A DNA stretch of 8,129 bases from 2-02-FULL-48-14 sp041645035 (GTDB taxonomy: Bacteria > Patescibacteriota > Gracilibacteria > UBA1369 > 2-02-FULL-48-14), in NCBI GenBank assembly GCA_041645035.1, contig JBAZQU010000039.1, positions 1-8,129 of the forward strand, in the 5' to 3' direction. The notes beneath the pieces are model-generated. The model saw only the letters and a list, made by a program, of their open reading frames with translations, did no database searches and was not told the origin of the DNA. Made by a program: the position numbers and the translations under genes. Shown here in pieces: positions 1-5,295 of this stretch; the stretch's first letter is position 1; every line of letters begins with the position of its first letter.

Positions 1-277
1 CCGGGGCGCGGCCAAGGAAGGCATTAGCGAAATGATAGGCTAGGGCCGGGAGGAAACTTATTCCGAAAAATCCGATCCTGGCCCAACGCAAAGCCATTAA
101 GGGGCTAGAGTCGTTCAGGTACATCATGGAATAGCTTAGAAACCAGGCCGCCAAGCTTAGACAGCAAAGGCTGAAGAGGGCATTGGCCGTGTTTTTTTTC
201 TCATCAGCCAAACCGAATGACCCGATCAGGGAAATAATGACCCCCGCTATTAGTGGTGGCAAGGCATATAGGTTCAT
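1..277 (-). CDS. 7TM-type sensor protein, N-terminal fragment (probable histidine kinase), cut by window edge
   Basis: The minus frame starts at ATG 277 and stays open to base 1, giving 92 residues. It begins MNLYALPPLIAGVIISLIGS and shows three hydrophobic segments, at about residues 4-20, 32-52 and 68-86. The pattern of a short exterior N-terminus, TM1, a charged loop (ADEKKNT), then an N-A-x-F-S-L-type TM2 matches the N-terminal 7TM region of histidine kinases. The two complete paralogues at 3343 and 5292 share the same layout, for example a SFAAFCFSIFLW-like TM2. The start is supported only by a weak AGGG close to the ATG. A poor TTGCCT-N17-GAGAAT promoter match would place the transcript start almost at the ATG. 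The C-terminal domains lie outside the window, so a kinase, a cyclase or a sensor-only protein are all possible. Function as a signal sensor is inferred from topology alone. Confidence 0.7.
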   Translation of the reverse strand, partial: MNLYALPPLIAGVIISLIGSFGLADEKKNTANALFSLCCLSLAAWFLSYSMMYLNDSSPLMALRWARIGFFGISFLPALAYHFANAFLGRAP

Positions 278-307
278 GGCCCTAATTCTCACATAAAAGT
301 GCCCGGC

Positions 308-353
308 AGGCAAGCCCCGGCGATGAAAATGTCGGGGCTGCCTATTGTTTTTT
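308..353 (+). terminator. Terminator-like hairpin with T-run
   Basis: Arms AGGCA-(A)-GCCCCG (308-319) and CGGGGC-TGCCT (333-343) pair over 11 bp with one bulged A and a 13-nt loop. ATTGTTTTTT follows at 344-353. Read on the plus strand this looks like a rho-independent terminator. It sits between divergent genes, directly before the promoter at 359, so it could stop antisense transcription leaving the left gene, or end an unrecognised small RNA. The T-run can also pair in a second small hairpin, ATTGTT-TTTT-AACAAT (344-359). Confidence 0.5.
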
Positions 354-358
354 AACAA

Positions 359-387
359 TTGACAGGGAATAAGGCGTGTCTTGTAAT
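359..387 (+). promoter_or_regulatory. Sigma-70-type promoter of the MNT/HEPN operon
   Basis: TTGACA (359-364), a 17-bp spacer and TGTAAT (382-387) match the housekeeping consensus at 11 of 12 positions with ideal spacing. Transcription would start near 393-395, leaving a ~33-nt leader before the ATG at 427. This is the best promoter match I found in the window. Confidence 0.75.
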
Positions 388-388
388 G

Positions 389-415
389 TAGGACGATCGT
401 CTCATTAAATAGGAC
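389..415. promoter_or_regulatory. Candidate operator: palindrome GACGATCGTC with flanking TAGGAC repeats
   Basis: A perfect 10-bp palindrome, GACGATCGTC, covers 392-401 at the predicted transcription start. A direct repeat TAGGAC occurs at 389-394 and 410-415, 21 bp apart, which is about two helical turns. A protein bound here would block the promoter at 359-387. The first operon gene carries its own winged-helix domain, so autorepression of this toxin-antitoxin-like operon is a natural reading. Binding is inferred, not shown. Confidence 0.4.
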
Positions 416-426
416 AAGGTGTAAAC

Positions 427-1062
427 ATGCTAATATCGGCAAGAAGAAGAAAAATATTGGAAATATTCATGGAAAATCCTTTCCATGAGGTGCATCTTCG
501 GGAAATAGCTCGATTATCGGAAGTATCCCGGGGCAATGTTGACATCTTTTTGCGCCAGTTTGTCAAAGAAGGGATGCTTAAAAGGCGAAAAGTTTCTAAT
601 ATGACTTTTTTCCGCCCCGATTTATCAAGTGAGCCGCTGCTTAAAATTTTCGAATACCTGGAAATTGGAAAAAGAGAATTGTTCTTCGAAAGAAACAAAA
701 AAATAGCCAGGTTGCTTCGGCAGTATACTGAAGATTTGCTGGTTTTATCCGGCAGGAAGATACAGATGATCGTCCTTTTTGGCTCGGTCGCGAGAGGGGA
801 TTGGACAAAAAAGAGCGACCTAGACATTCTTGCGGTTGTCGCTGACAAGAGCGAAGAACTGCCGAATATATTTATTAAAGCGCAAAGGGCTGTTAGTCCG
901 GCGCTCGAAATCAGGCCGATCAGCACAACTATTGATAAATTTAAAACCGGCTTTAAAAATAAGGCGGAATTTTATGGCGAACTATGGAGAGACAGGATAG
1001 TTTTATATAACGAATTTCTTTTCTGGCAGTTGATTAAAGAAGCAGGAGAAGCCGGTGCCTAA
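427..1062 (+). CDS. Winged-helix MNT-type nucleotidyltransferase (putative antitoxin of HEPN/MNT pair)
   Basis: This 211-residue protein has two parts. Residues ~1-65 form a winged helix-turn-helix, with HLREIARLSEV followed by the recognition helix SRGNVDIFLRQF at 34-45. Residues ~110-200 form a minimal nucleotidyltransferase of the pol-beta superfamily. The signature G119-S120-X10-D131-X-D133 (FGSVARGD...SDLDIL) is intact, so nucleotide and metal binding look preserved. E161 in ALEIRPIS may supply the third acidic residue. AAGGTG at 416-421 is a good ribosome-binding site. In characterised HEPN/MNT systems the MNT partner neutralises the HEPN toxin by adding AMP to a tyrosine; here that role is inferred from the adjacent HEPN gene. 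The HTH fusion suggests the same protein also represses its promoter. The stop codon lies inside the next gene, an 8-nt overlap. Family assignment is strong; the antitoxin role is moderately supported. Confidence 0.85.
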   Translation: MLISARRRKILEIFMENPFHEVHLREIARLSEVSRGNVDIFLRQFVKEGMLKRRKVSNMTFFRPDLSSEPLLKIFEYLEIGKRELFFERNKKIARLLRQYTEDLLVLSGRKIQMIVLFGSVARGDWTKKSDLDILAVVADKSEELPNIFIKAQRAVSPALEIRPISTTIDKFKTGFKNKAEFYGELWRDRIVLYNEFLFWQLIKEAGEAGA

Positions 1063-1564
1063 AAATATAGAGATAGAAAGAACTTTGCAAAAGTGCTTTC
1101 ATCCAAAACAGGGGAAGCCGAATCTAAGAAAAGCGGCGCCTGATCCGGCCCTGGTCAAACAACACCTGGATAAGGCCCACGGCAACCTGCGGGCGATGAA
1201 ATTAATGTTTAACGGTGAGCATTTTGACGGGGCTATAATTTGCGGCTATTACGCGATGTATCACGCAGTCCTGGCTTCACTATATAAGATTGGCATCAAA
1301 GCTTTTGCCCATTACTGCGCGATTGCCGCTTTCAGGGAGTTTTATATTGAAAGAGGCAAAGTTGGGAGAGAATATATTGATTACATCAAGCGGGCCAAAC
1401 AACTGGAGAAAAAATATGCCGAAACCCTTGAAAAAGCGCAGGAAACCAGGGTAATTGAACAATATGGCGTTGAGATCGTCACCAACGACGAGGCCGAATG
1501 GATCATTGAAGACGCGAAGGATTTCGTTTTGAAAATTGAAGAAATATTGGCCGATAAAGAATGA
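1055..1564 (+). CDS. HEPN-domain protein, UPF0332-like (putative toxin partner)
   Basis: This 169-residue helical protein starts at GTG 1055, set by AGGAG at 1044-1048 with 6-nt spacing, and overlaps the MNT gene by 8 nt. Residues ~33-75 give two HEPN helices with the family-like GYYAMYHAVLASLY (64-77). A glycine/lysine turn and AHYCAIAAF (85-93) follow, and the C-terminal helix is IIEDAKDFVLKIEEIL (150-165). The usual catalytic R-X4-6-H of HEPN ribonucleases is not visible in the core. The only such spacing, R9-X6-H16, lies in the N-terminal extension and is probably chance. The protein may therefore be a non-catalytic HEPN, act by another mechanism, or be a nucleotide-binding partner of the transferase. 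Pairing, gene order and translational overlap support a two-component toxin-antitoxin-like unit. There is no signal peptide or membrane segment, so it is cytoplasmic. Confidence 0.8.
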   Translation: MPKNIEIERTLQKCFHPKQGKPNLRKAAPDPALVKQHLDKAHGNLRAMKLMFNGEHFDGAIICGYYAMYHAVLASLYKIGIKAFAHYCAIAAFREFYIERGKVGREYIDYIKRAKQLEKKYAETLEKAQETRVIEQYGVEIVTNDEAEWIIEDAKDFVLKIEEILADKE

Positions 1565-1565
1565 T

Positions 1566-2906
1566 TTATTTTAAGCCAAGCTGGTCAATTTTGGAGATAA
1601 GCGTGGTCCGGTGAATGCCCAGTATCTCGGCGGCTTTTGTCTGGTTCCCGCCGGCCTCGGCCAGCGCGTCACCGATATAGTTTTTTTCAAAATCTCTAAC
1701 CGCGTCCTTCAAGTTTTTACCGGTTGTTTCCCTGGGTATTTTTTCGAAGGGGAGCTCCGTGACGGTGATTAAACCGCCGTCCTCACTTAAAGCAACGACC
1801 CGCTCGACCAGATTCTGCAATTCGCGCACATTACCCGGCCAATCGTAGCGCCTCAAAGCGGCCATAGCTTCTTCGGAAAAACCCTTGACCCTTTTATGAA
1901 AATCCCGGTTATACTTGCCGAGAAAAAAGTCGAGAAAAAGCTGGAGATCGTCTTTTCGCTCACGCAATGGCGGGAGGTGGAGCCGGATGACATTAAGCCG
2001 GTAATAAAGGTCCTCGCGGAATTCGCCGCTCTTGACGGCCGCCGTCAGATCGAGATTGGTCGCGGCGATGACCCGGACGTCGACCTGGACCGGCTGGCCG
2101 CCCCCAACCCGCTCGACCGAGCCGTCCTGGATCACGCGCAGCAATTTTGATTGCAGGGCCGGCTTCAGGCAGCCGATCTCATCGAGAAAAATGGTTCCTC
2201 TGTCGGCCAGCTCAAATTTGCCCGCTTTCCTGTCCAGCGCGCCGGTGAAGGCGCCGCGCTCATAACCGAACAACTCGGCCTCAACCAGATTGTCGGGGAG
2301 GGCGGCGCAGTTGACTACAATGAACGGCAGGTTGGCTCGCCGGCTTAACTTATAGATGGTGTGGGCGGCGATCTCCTTGCCGGTGCCGGATTCACCGGTG
2401 ATCAGGATTGTACTGTCGGTTGCGGCGATCTTTTTGATCACACCGGTAATCTTGGCCATTTCGGCGGTTTTGCCGATTAGGCCGGAATAAGCGGCCTTTT
2501 CTTCCAGGGTCTGGCGCAGGTAGGTATTTTCCCTGACCAGGGAGCGCCGCTCGAGGGCTTTTTCGATGACGGCCAAAAGACCGTCGCTCTCAAATGGCTT
2601 GGTAACGTATTCAAAGGCGCCCAGCTTGACCGCCTGGACCGCCGATTTAACGTCATGCGACGCGGTCACGATAATGACTTCCAGTTCTTTTTCTATTGCC
2701 TTGATCTGCTGGAGCAGTTCGATCCCGTTGATCTCCGGCATCATCAGGTCGATGATCGCGGCAGCATAGTGGTTATCTTCCAAGCTTTTCAGCGCGTCGC
2801 GGCCGCTGGTAAAGAGCGCCGGGGCATAAGTTGATCTCAAGACCGCCTTGTAAGTGGTCAGCATGCTTTCTTCGTCATCGACCACGAGGATACTTGGTTT
2901 GGGCAT
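1566..2906 (-). CDS. NtrC-family sigma-54-dependent response regulator
   Basis: Starting at ATG 2906 (MPKPSILVVDDEE) this is 446 residues, a normal NtrC/AtoC length. The receiver domain (~4-120) has acidic D10-D11, phospho-acceptor D53 (IIDLMMPE), T81 and K103 (VTKPF). The AAA+ domain (~142-375) has Walker A GESGTGKE (171-178), an intact GAFTGA sigma-54 contact loop (218-223), Walker B with D242-E243, and arginine-finger-type FREDLYYRLNV. A Fis-like HTH closes the protein (NQTKAAEILGIHRTTL). Phosphorylation should drive oligomerisation and ATP-powered opening of sigma-54 promoters. It is divergent from the kinase at 3343, the likely partner. A 25-residue extension to an ATG at 2981 is possible but has no ribosome site, is not receiver-like, and would begin upstream of the promoter at 2913-2941. 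No Shine-Dalgarno precedes 2906 either, consistent with a leaderless message. It ends 1 nt from the convergent HEPN gene. Confidence 0.95.
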   Translation of the reverse strand: MPKPSILVVDDEESMLTTYKAVLRSTYAPALFTSGRDALKSLEDNHYAAAIIDLMMPEINGIELLQQIKAIEKELEVIIVTASHDVKSAVQAVKLGAFEYVTKPFESDGLLAVIEKALERRSLVRENTYLRQTLEEKAAYSGLIGKTAEMAKITGVIKKIAATDSTILITGESGTGKEIAAHTIYKLSRRANLPFIVVNCAALPDNLVEAELFGYERGAFTGALDRKAGKFELADRGTIFLDEIGCLKPALQSKLLRVIQDGSVERVGGGQPVQVDVRVIAATNLDLTAAVKSGEFREDLYYRLNVIRLHLPPLRERKDDLQLFLDFFLGKYNRDFHKRVKGFSEEAMAALRRYDWPGNVRELQNLVERVVALSEDGGLITVTELPFEKIPRETTGKNLKDAVRDFEKNYIGDALAEAGGNQTKAAEILGIHRTTLISKIDQLGLK

Positions 2907-2912
2907 ATCGCT

Positions 2913-2941
2913 ATTATAACAAAGGAAAAAATAAGGGTCTA
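2913..2941 (-). promoter_or_regulatory. Promoter of the response regulator, predicted leaderless
   Basis: On the minus strand TAGACC (2941-2936), a 17-bp spacer and a perfect TATAAT (2918-2913) precede the gene. The -10 box occupies exactly positions -12 to -7 relative to the A of ATG 2906, so transcription is predicted to start at the start codon. This fits the missing ribosome-binding site. The -35 box matches 4 of 6. Confidence 0.55.
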
Positions 2942-2980
2942 TAGTAATCGCTGTTTCCGAAAACGCGCCTTCGAGTAGCA

Positions 2981-2994
2981 TGTCAATATTGACA
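2981..2994. promoter_or_regulatory. 14-bp perfect palindrome, candidate activator/operator site
   Basis: TGTCAATATTGACA is a perfect 14-bp palindrome. Its centre lies about 81 bp upstream of the predicted regulator start at 2906, a typical upstream activator distance. It could bind the regulator's Fis-like HTH dimer (autoregulation) or another factor. No second copy was found in the window. Confidence 0.4.
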
Positions 2995-3015
2995 GCAAGT
3001 TTATTACCAGCCTAA

Positions 3016-3078
3016 AACAGCTAAATATTGGGCAAACTGTAGGAAAACATAACAGTTGTTGTAGTGAAAATTAACAGT
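3016..3078. promoter_or_regulatory. Cluster of AACAG(T) half-sites
   Basis: AACAG occurs at 3016-3020, 3051-3055 and 3073-3077, and an inverted copy, AACTGT, at 3035-3040. The copies at 3035-3040 and 3052-3057 form a 6-bp inverted repeat with 11 nt between. These could be half-sites for a transcription factor serving the divergent genes, but short AT-biased motifs arise by chance, so support is weak. Confidence 0.2.
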
Positions 3079-3124
3079 GGGGGACGAAATGACACATGTT
3101 GAGACCAGTTAGGAACTACTTTTC

Positions 3125-3163
3125 ATGCTCGGAACCTGAGAATGAATTCTCGGTTCCTCGCAT
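3125..3163. repeat. REP-like hairpin 1
   Basis: GGAACC (3131-3136), bulged T3137, GAGAA, loop TGAA, TTCTC, GGTTCC (3152-3157) pair fully. An outer ATGC/GCAT clamp (3125-3128/3160-3163) lies beyond a TC/TC internal loop. It is the inverted counterpart of the hairpin at 3180-3216. Confidence 0.7.
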
Positions 3164-3170
3164 AAAGACA

Positions 3171-3216
3171 GTAAAAAATATTCAGGAACCGCGACTTCAG
3201 TCGCAGGTTCCTGAAT
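3171..3216 (-). terminator. Possible intrinsic terminator on the minus strand (REP hairpin plus T-run)
   Basis: Read on the minus strand, the ~16-bp hairpin 2 is followed within 2 nt by six T residues (A-run 3173-3178 on plus). It would stop antisense transcription from the kinase gene before it reaches the response regulator. The element's own architecture may supply this by chance. Confidence 0.35.
3180..3216. repeat. REP-like hairpin 2
   Basis: ATTCAGGAACC (3180-3190, with A3180 pairing T3216) pairs with GGTTCCTGAAT. The inner stem GCGAC (3191-3195)/GTCGC (3200-3204) is closed by loop TTCA, with a bulged A at 3205. Relative to hairpin 1 read on the other strand, the GGAACC/GGTTCC arms, the loop and the bulge are identical, while two inner base pairs differ in a paired way. 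Confidence 0.75.
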
Positions 3217-3231
3217 TGCTAACTGGTCTCA

Positions 3232-3240
3232 TGTTATAAT
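3232..3240 (+). promoter_or_regulatory. Extended -10 promoter of the kinase operon
   Basis: TGTTATAAT contains a perfect TATAAT (3235-3240) preceded by TG-N, an extended -10 element. No good -35 lies at the right distance; TGAATT or similar falls inside hairpin 2. Transcription would start near 3247, leaving a ~96-nt leader. The site directly abuts the right end of the inverted-repeat element. Confidence 0.5.
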
Positions 3241-3320
3241 GCATTAGGATTTCTTGTTTTCGGTGTTTCATCTAACGGGGTTTTGGTAACCTTAAGTGGC
3301 TGCAAGGGGGCAGGTCATTA

Positions 3321-3341
3321 ATGAACATAGGAACGGCCTAG
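3321..3341 (+). CDS. Possible six-codon leader peptide upstream of the kinase
   Basis: ATG 3321 opens a mini-frame MNIGTA ending at TAG 3339-3341, one base before the kinase ATG at 3343. GCAGG at 3310-3314 gives it a better-spaced ribosome site than the kinase itself, whose nearest AGGA (3329-3332) is 10 nt away and lies within the mini-frame. Translation of this leader could couple to the kinase. Such a short frame can easily be chance. Confidence 0.2.
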   Translation: MNIGTA

Positions 3342-3342
3342 A

Positions 3343-5295
3343 ATGGCAATAAACAGCGAATCTATTTTGACTTTCTTTTTAATTTTATCTCAATTGGGGC
3401 TAGGCTTTTATGTGTTCATTAAGGCCCCCAATAAAAAAATTGGATATTCTTTTGCGGCTTTTTGTTTCTCCATTTTCCTTTGGACTATTTTTGCTTATCT
3501 GCTTAAAACCGCGAGAACCGCCGAGCTTGTTGAATTTTACGGACGGTATATTTATGTCGGGCCGAGTTTGATTGCTTATTTTTTTCTTTATTTTAGTTTT
3601 ATTTTCCCAAGAGGAGATATTAATAAAACGTTGAATGTGGTTTTTCTGGCCATAATGGCAGTTTTTCTAACCATCGTCCCTTTTCCATTAATTCTTAAAA
3701 AGAGTATTTTAACGCCCAGCGGGCCGATTCCCGTTTTAGGGGAGGCTTATTATCCTTTTGCTGTTTATTTTTTAACCTATTTTTTTATCGGTACTTATAA
3801 TTTTATTAAGAAATACAGGTTGTCTGCCGGGATTGAAAAAAATCAAATCAGATATATTTTTATCGGTTTGTTTTTCACTTTTATTTTTGGTATTTTATTC
3901 AATTTAATTCTGCCAATTTATACGTCAAAAGTGTCAAATCCGGTTATCGGCCCTTTCTTCACTACTATTTACATTGTTTTTACTGTTTTTGCCATCACCA
4001 AGCACCGTCTGATGGATATCTCGGTCGTCATCAGCCGGGCGGTGGCGGCGGGCTTAACGATATTTTCCCTTGGCTCGATATATATAGGACTGGTTTTGTT
4101 CTATCGTGCCAACATTTCTCCGCGAATCGATCTCCCTTTTTTGATCCTGACTATTTTGTACGGTATTTTGGTGGGGCAGGCCCATCGCCGGATGAGGTTA
4201 TTTATCCAAACCACATCGGATAAGGTCTTTCTGCGCGGCAAATACGATTATTATCAGCAACTTTCCGAGATCAGCTCGCAAATTACCCGCAGCCTTTCGC
4301 TGGATAATGTGCTTGGCACACTGCAAAGAGCTTTTCATGAGGGGGTAGAGGCATCTAATCCTAGAATATATTTAGCTAAGGATTTTGATAAGGCCGAGAT
4401 TAATGATTATCTTTTGTTAAAAGAACCGACTTTTATCAATGAAGAGCTGGCCCTCCCCTGCGTTATGGAGGACAAATTGGTCGCTCTGATAATCTTGGGC
4501 AAGAAGTTATCGGAAGAGCCGTATACCGGCGAAGATTTAAAGCTGTTGAGAGCGTTGGCGAACCAGACGGCGGTAGTTCTGGAGCACATCCGGATCTATG
4601 AAGAGATGCTCTCGGCCCAGCGACAGTTGCTCCTGGCCGAGAAAGCGTCGTCGTTAGGTAGAGTGGCGGCCGGTCTGGCGCATGAGATCAAAAATCCTTT
4701 GGCGGCGATCAAGGGGATGGCGCAAACGCTGGATAGGAATGCGAATGACCCGGAATTCATGAGAGATTTTAAGGCGGTGGTGCCGAAAGAAATAAACCGG
4801 CTGAAAAAGCTGATCGAGAACTTAATGAAACTGAGCCAGCCGCCGCAATCAAAATTCACGCCGGTCGATGTTAACAAGATCATTGAAAATAGTCTTAAAT
4901 TGTTTGAAAATCAATTTGAGAAGAATAGTATTCGAGTGGTCAAAGAATTAGATTCGAGAACCGAGATCAAGGCCGCTCCCGAACAGTTGACACAGGTCTT
5001 TACAAACCTGATCTTAAACGCGATACAAGCGATGCCCAAAGGTGGACAGTTAACGGTGAGCAGTGGACAGAAAAACAATAAAATAATTATCGAAATAGCG
5101 GATACGGGGCAGGGGATACCGGCAGATAAGTTAAAAGAGATCTTTGAACCGTTTTTCTCGACCAAGAAAGAAGGGTTGGGGTTAGGGCTGGCGATAACCT
5201 ATAAGATTATAAAAGACCATGGCGGGGAGATCGAGGTAGAGAGCAAAGCTGGGGAGGGGACGACGTTCAAGCTCTTTCTGCTCAAATTAATATGA
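3343..5295 (+). CDS. 7TM-GAF sensor histidine kinase
   Basis: This 650-residue inner-membrane kinase opens with about seven membrane segments (residues ~8-219), matching the histidine-kinase N-terminal 7TM region. The segment KHRLMDISVVISR (220-232) follows, then two more hydrophobic stretches (~236-255 and 263-278). A GAF-type domain (~295-425) and a short coiled coil (RIYEEMLSAQRQLLLAEK) lead to a HisKA dimerisation domain with phospho-acceptor H447 in LAHEIKNPL. The HATPase domain (~545-650) has N-box N559 (NLILNAIQA), G1 DTGQGI (587-592), F-box FEPFFSTK and G2 GLGLGLAI (612-619). All catalytic boxes look intact. It should autophosphorylate in response to an unknown membrane or GAF ligand and pass phosphate to the divergent NtrC-type regulator. 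Its stop overlaps the next start (ATGA). The membrane half is AT-rich; composition shifts near 4000. Confidence 0.95.
   Translation: MAINSESILTFFLILSQLGLGFYVFIKAPNKKIGYSFAAFCFSIFLWTIFAYLLKTARTAELVEFYGRYIYVGPSLIAYFFLYFSFIFPRGDINKTLNVVFLAIMAVFLTIVPFPLILKKSILTPSGPIPVLGEAYYPFAVYFLTYFFIGTYNFIKKYRLSAGIEKNQIRYIFIGLFFTFIFGILFNLILPIYTSKVSNPVIGPFFTTIYIVFTVFAITKHRLMDISVVISRAVAAGLTIFSLGSIYIGLVLFYRANISPRIDLPFLILTILYGILVGQAHRRMRLFIQTTSDKVFLRGKYDYYQQLSEISSQITRSLSLDNVLGTLQRAFHEGVEASNPRIYLAKDFDKAEINDYLLLKEPTFINEELALPCVMEDKLVALIILGKKLSEEPYTGEDLKLLRALANQTAVVLEHIRIYEEMLSAQRQLLLAEKASSLGRVAAGLAHEIKNPLAAIKGMAQTLDRNANDPEFMRDFKAVVPKEINRLKKLIENLMKLSQPPQSKFTPVDVNKIIENSLKLFENQFEKNSIRVVKELDSRTEIKAAPEQLTQVFTNLILNAIQAMPKGGQLTVSSGQKNNKIIIEIADTGQGIPADKLKEIFEPFFSTKKEGLGLGLAITYKIIKDHGGEIEVESKAGEGTTFKLFLLKLI

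Larger units (their letters stand above)
3100..3231. mobile_element. Nested inverted-repeat element (REPIN/MITE-like), non-coding
   Basis: Perfect 13-bp ends TGAGACCAGTTAG (3100-3112) and CTAACTGGTCTCA (3219-3231) enclose two hairpins in opposite orientation. Read inward from either end the order is the same: the 13-mer, a 7-18-nt spacer, GGAACC, T, a 5-bp stem closed by TGAA, then GGTTCC. TGT sits directly outside each end (3097-3099 and 3232-3234), a possible 3-bp target duplication. No transposase is encoded, so any movement would need one elsewhere; REP-type hairpins are often moved by RAYT-family Y1 transposases. As single-stranded DNA or RNA it could fold as a three-way junction. The mobile nature is inferred from structure. 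Confidence 0.5.

Noticed and set aside
1896..2348. Overlapping plus-strand reading frames inside the response regulator
   Set aside because: They lie opposite a fully conserved AAA+ coding sequence, have no ribosome sites and no recognisable domains.
2907..2981. Longer start for the response regulator at ATG 2981
   Set aside because: The extra 25 residues are not receiver-like, no ribosome site precedes 2981, and the predicted promoter at 2913-2941 lies inside the extension.
2981..3018. TTGACA within the 14-bp palindrome as a -35 box on either strand
   Set aside because: Neither strand has a reasonable -10 at 16-18 bp; the best is TAAAAC with an 18-bp spacer on plus.
3100..3231. CRISPR array
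   Set aside because: There are only two inverted, non-direct hairpins with no regular spacers, and no cas genes nearby.
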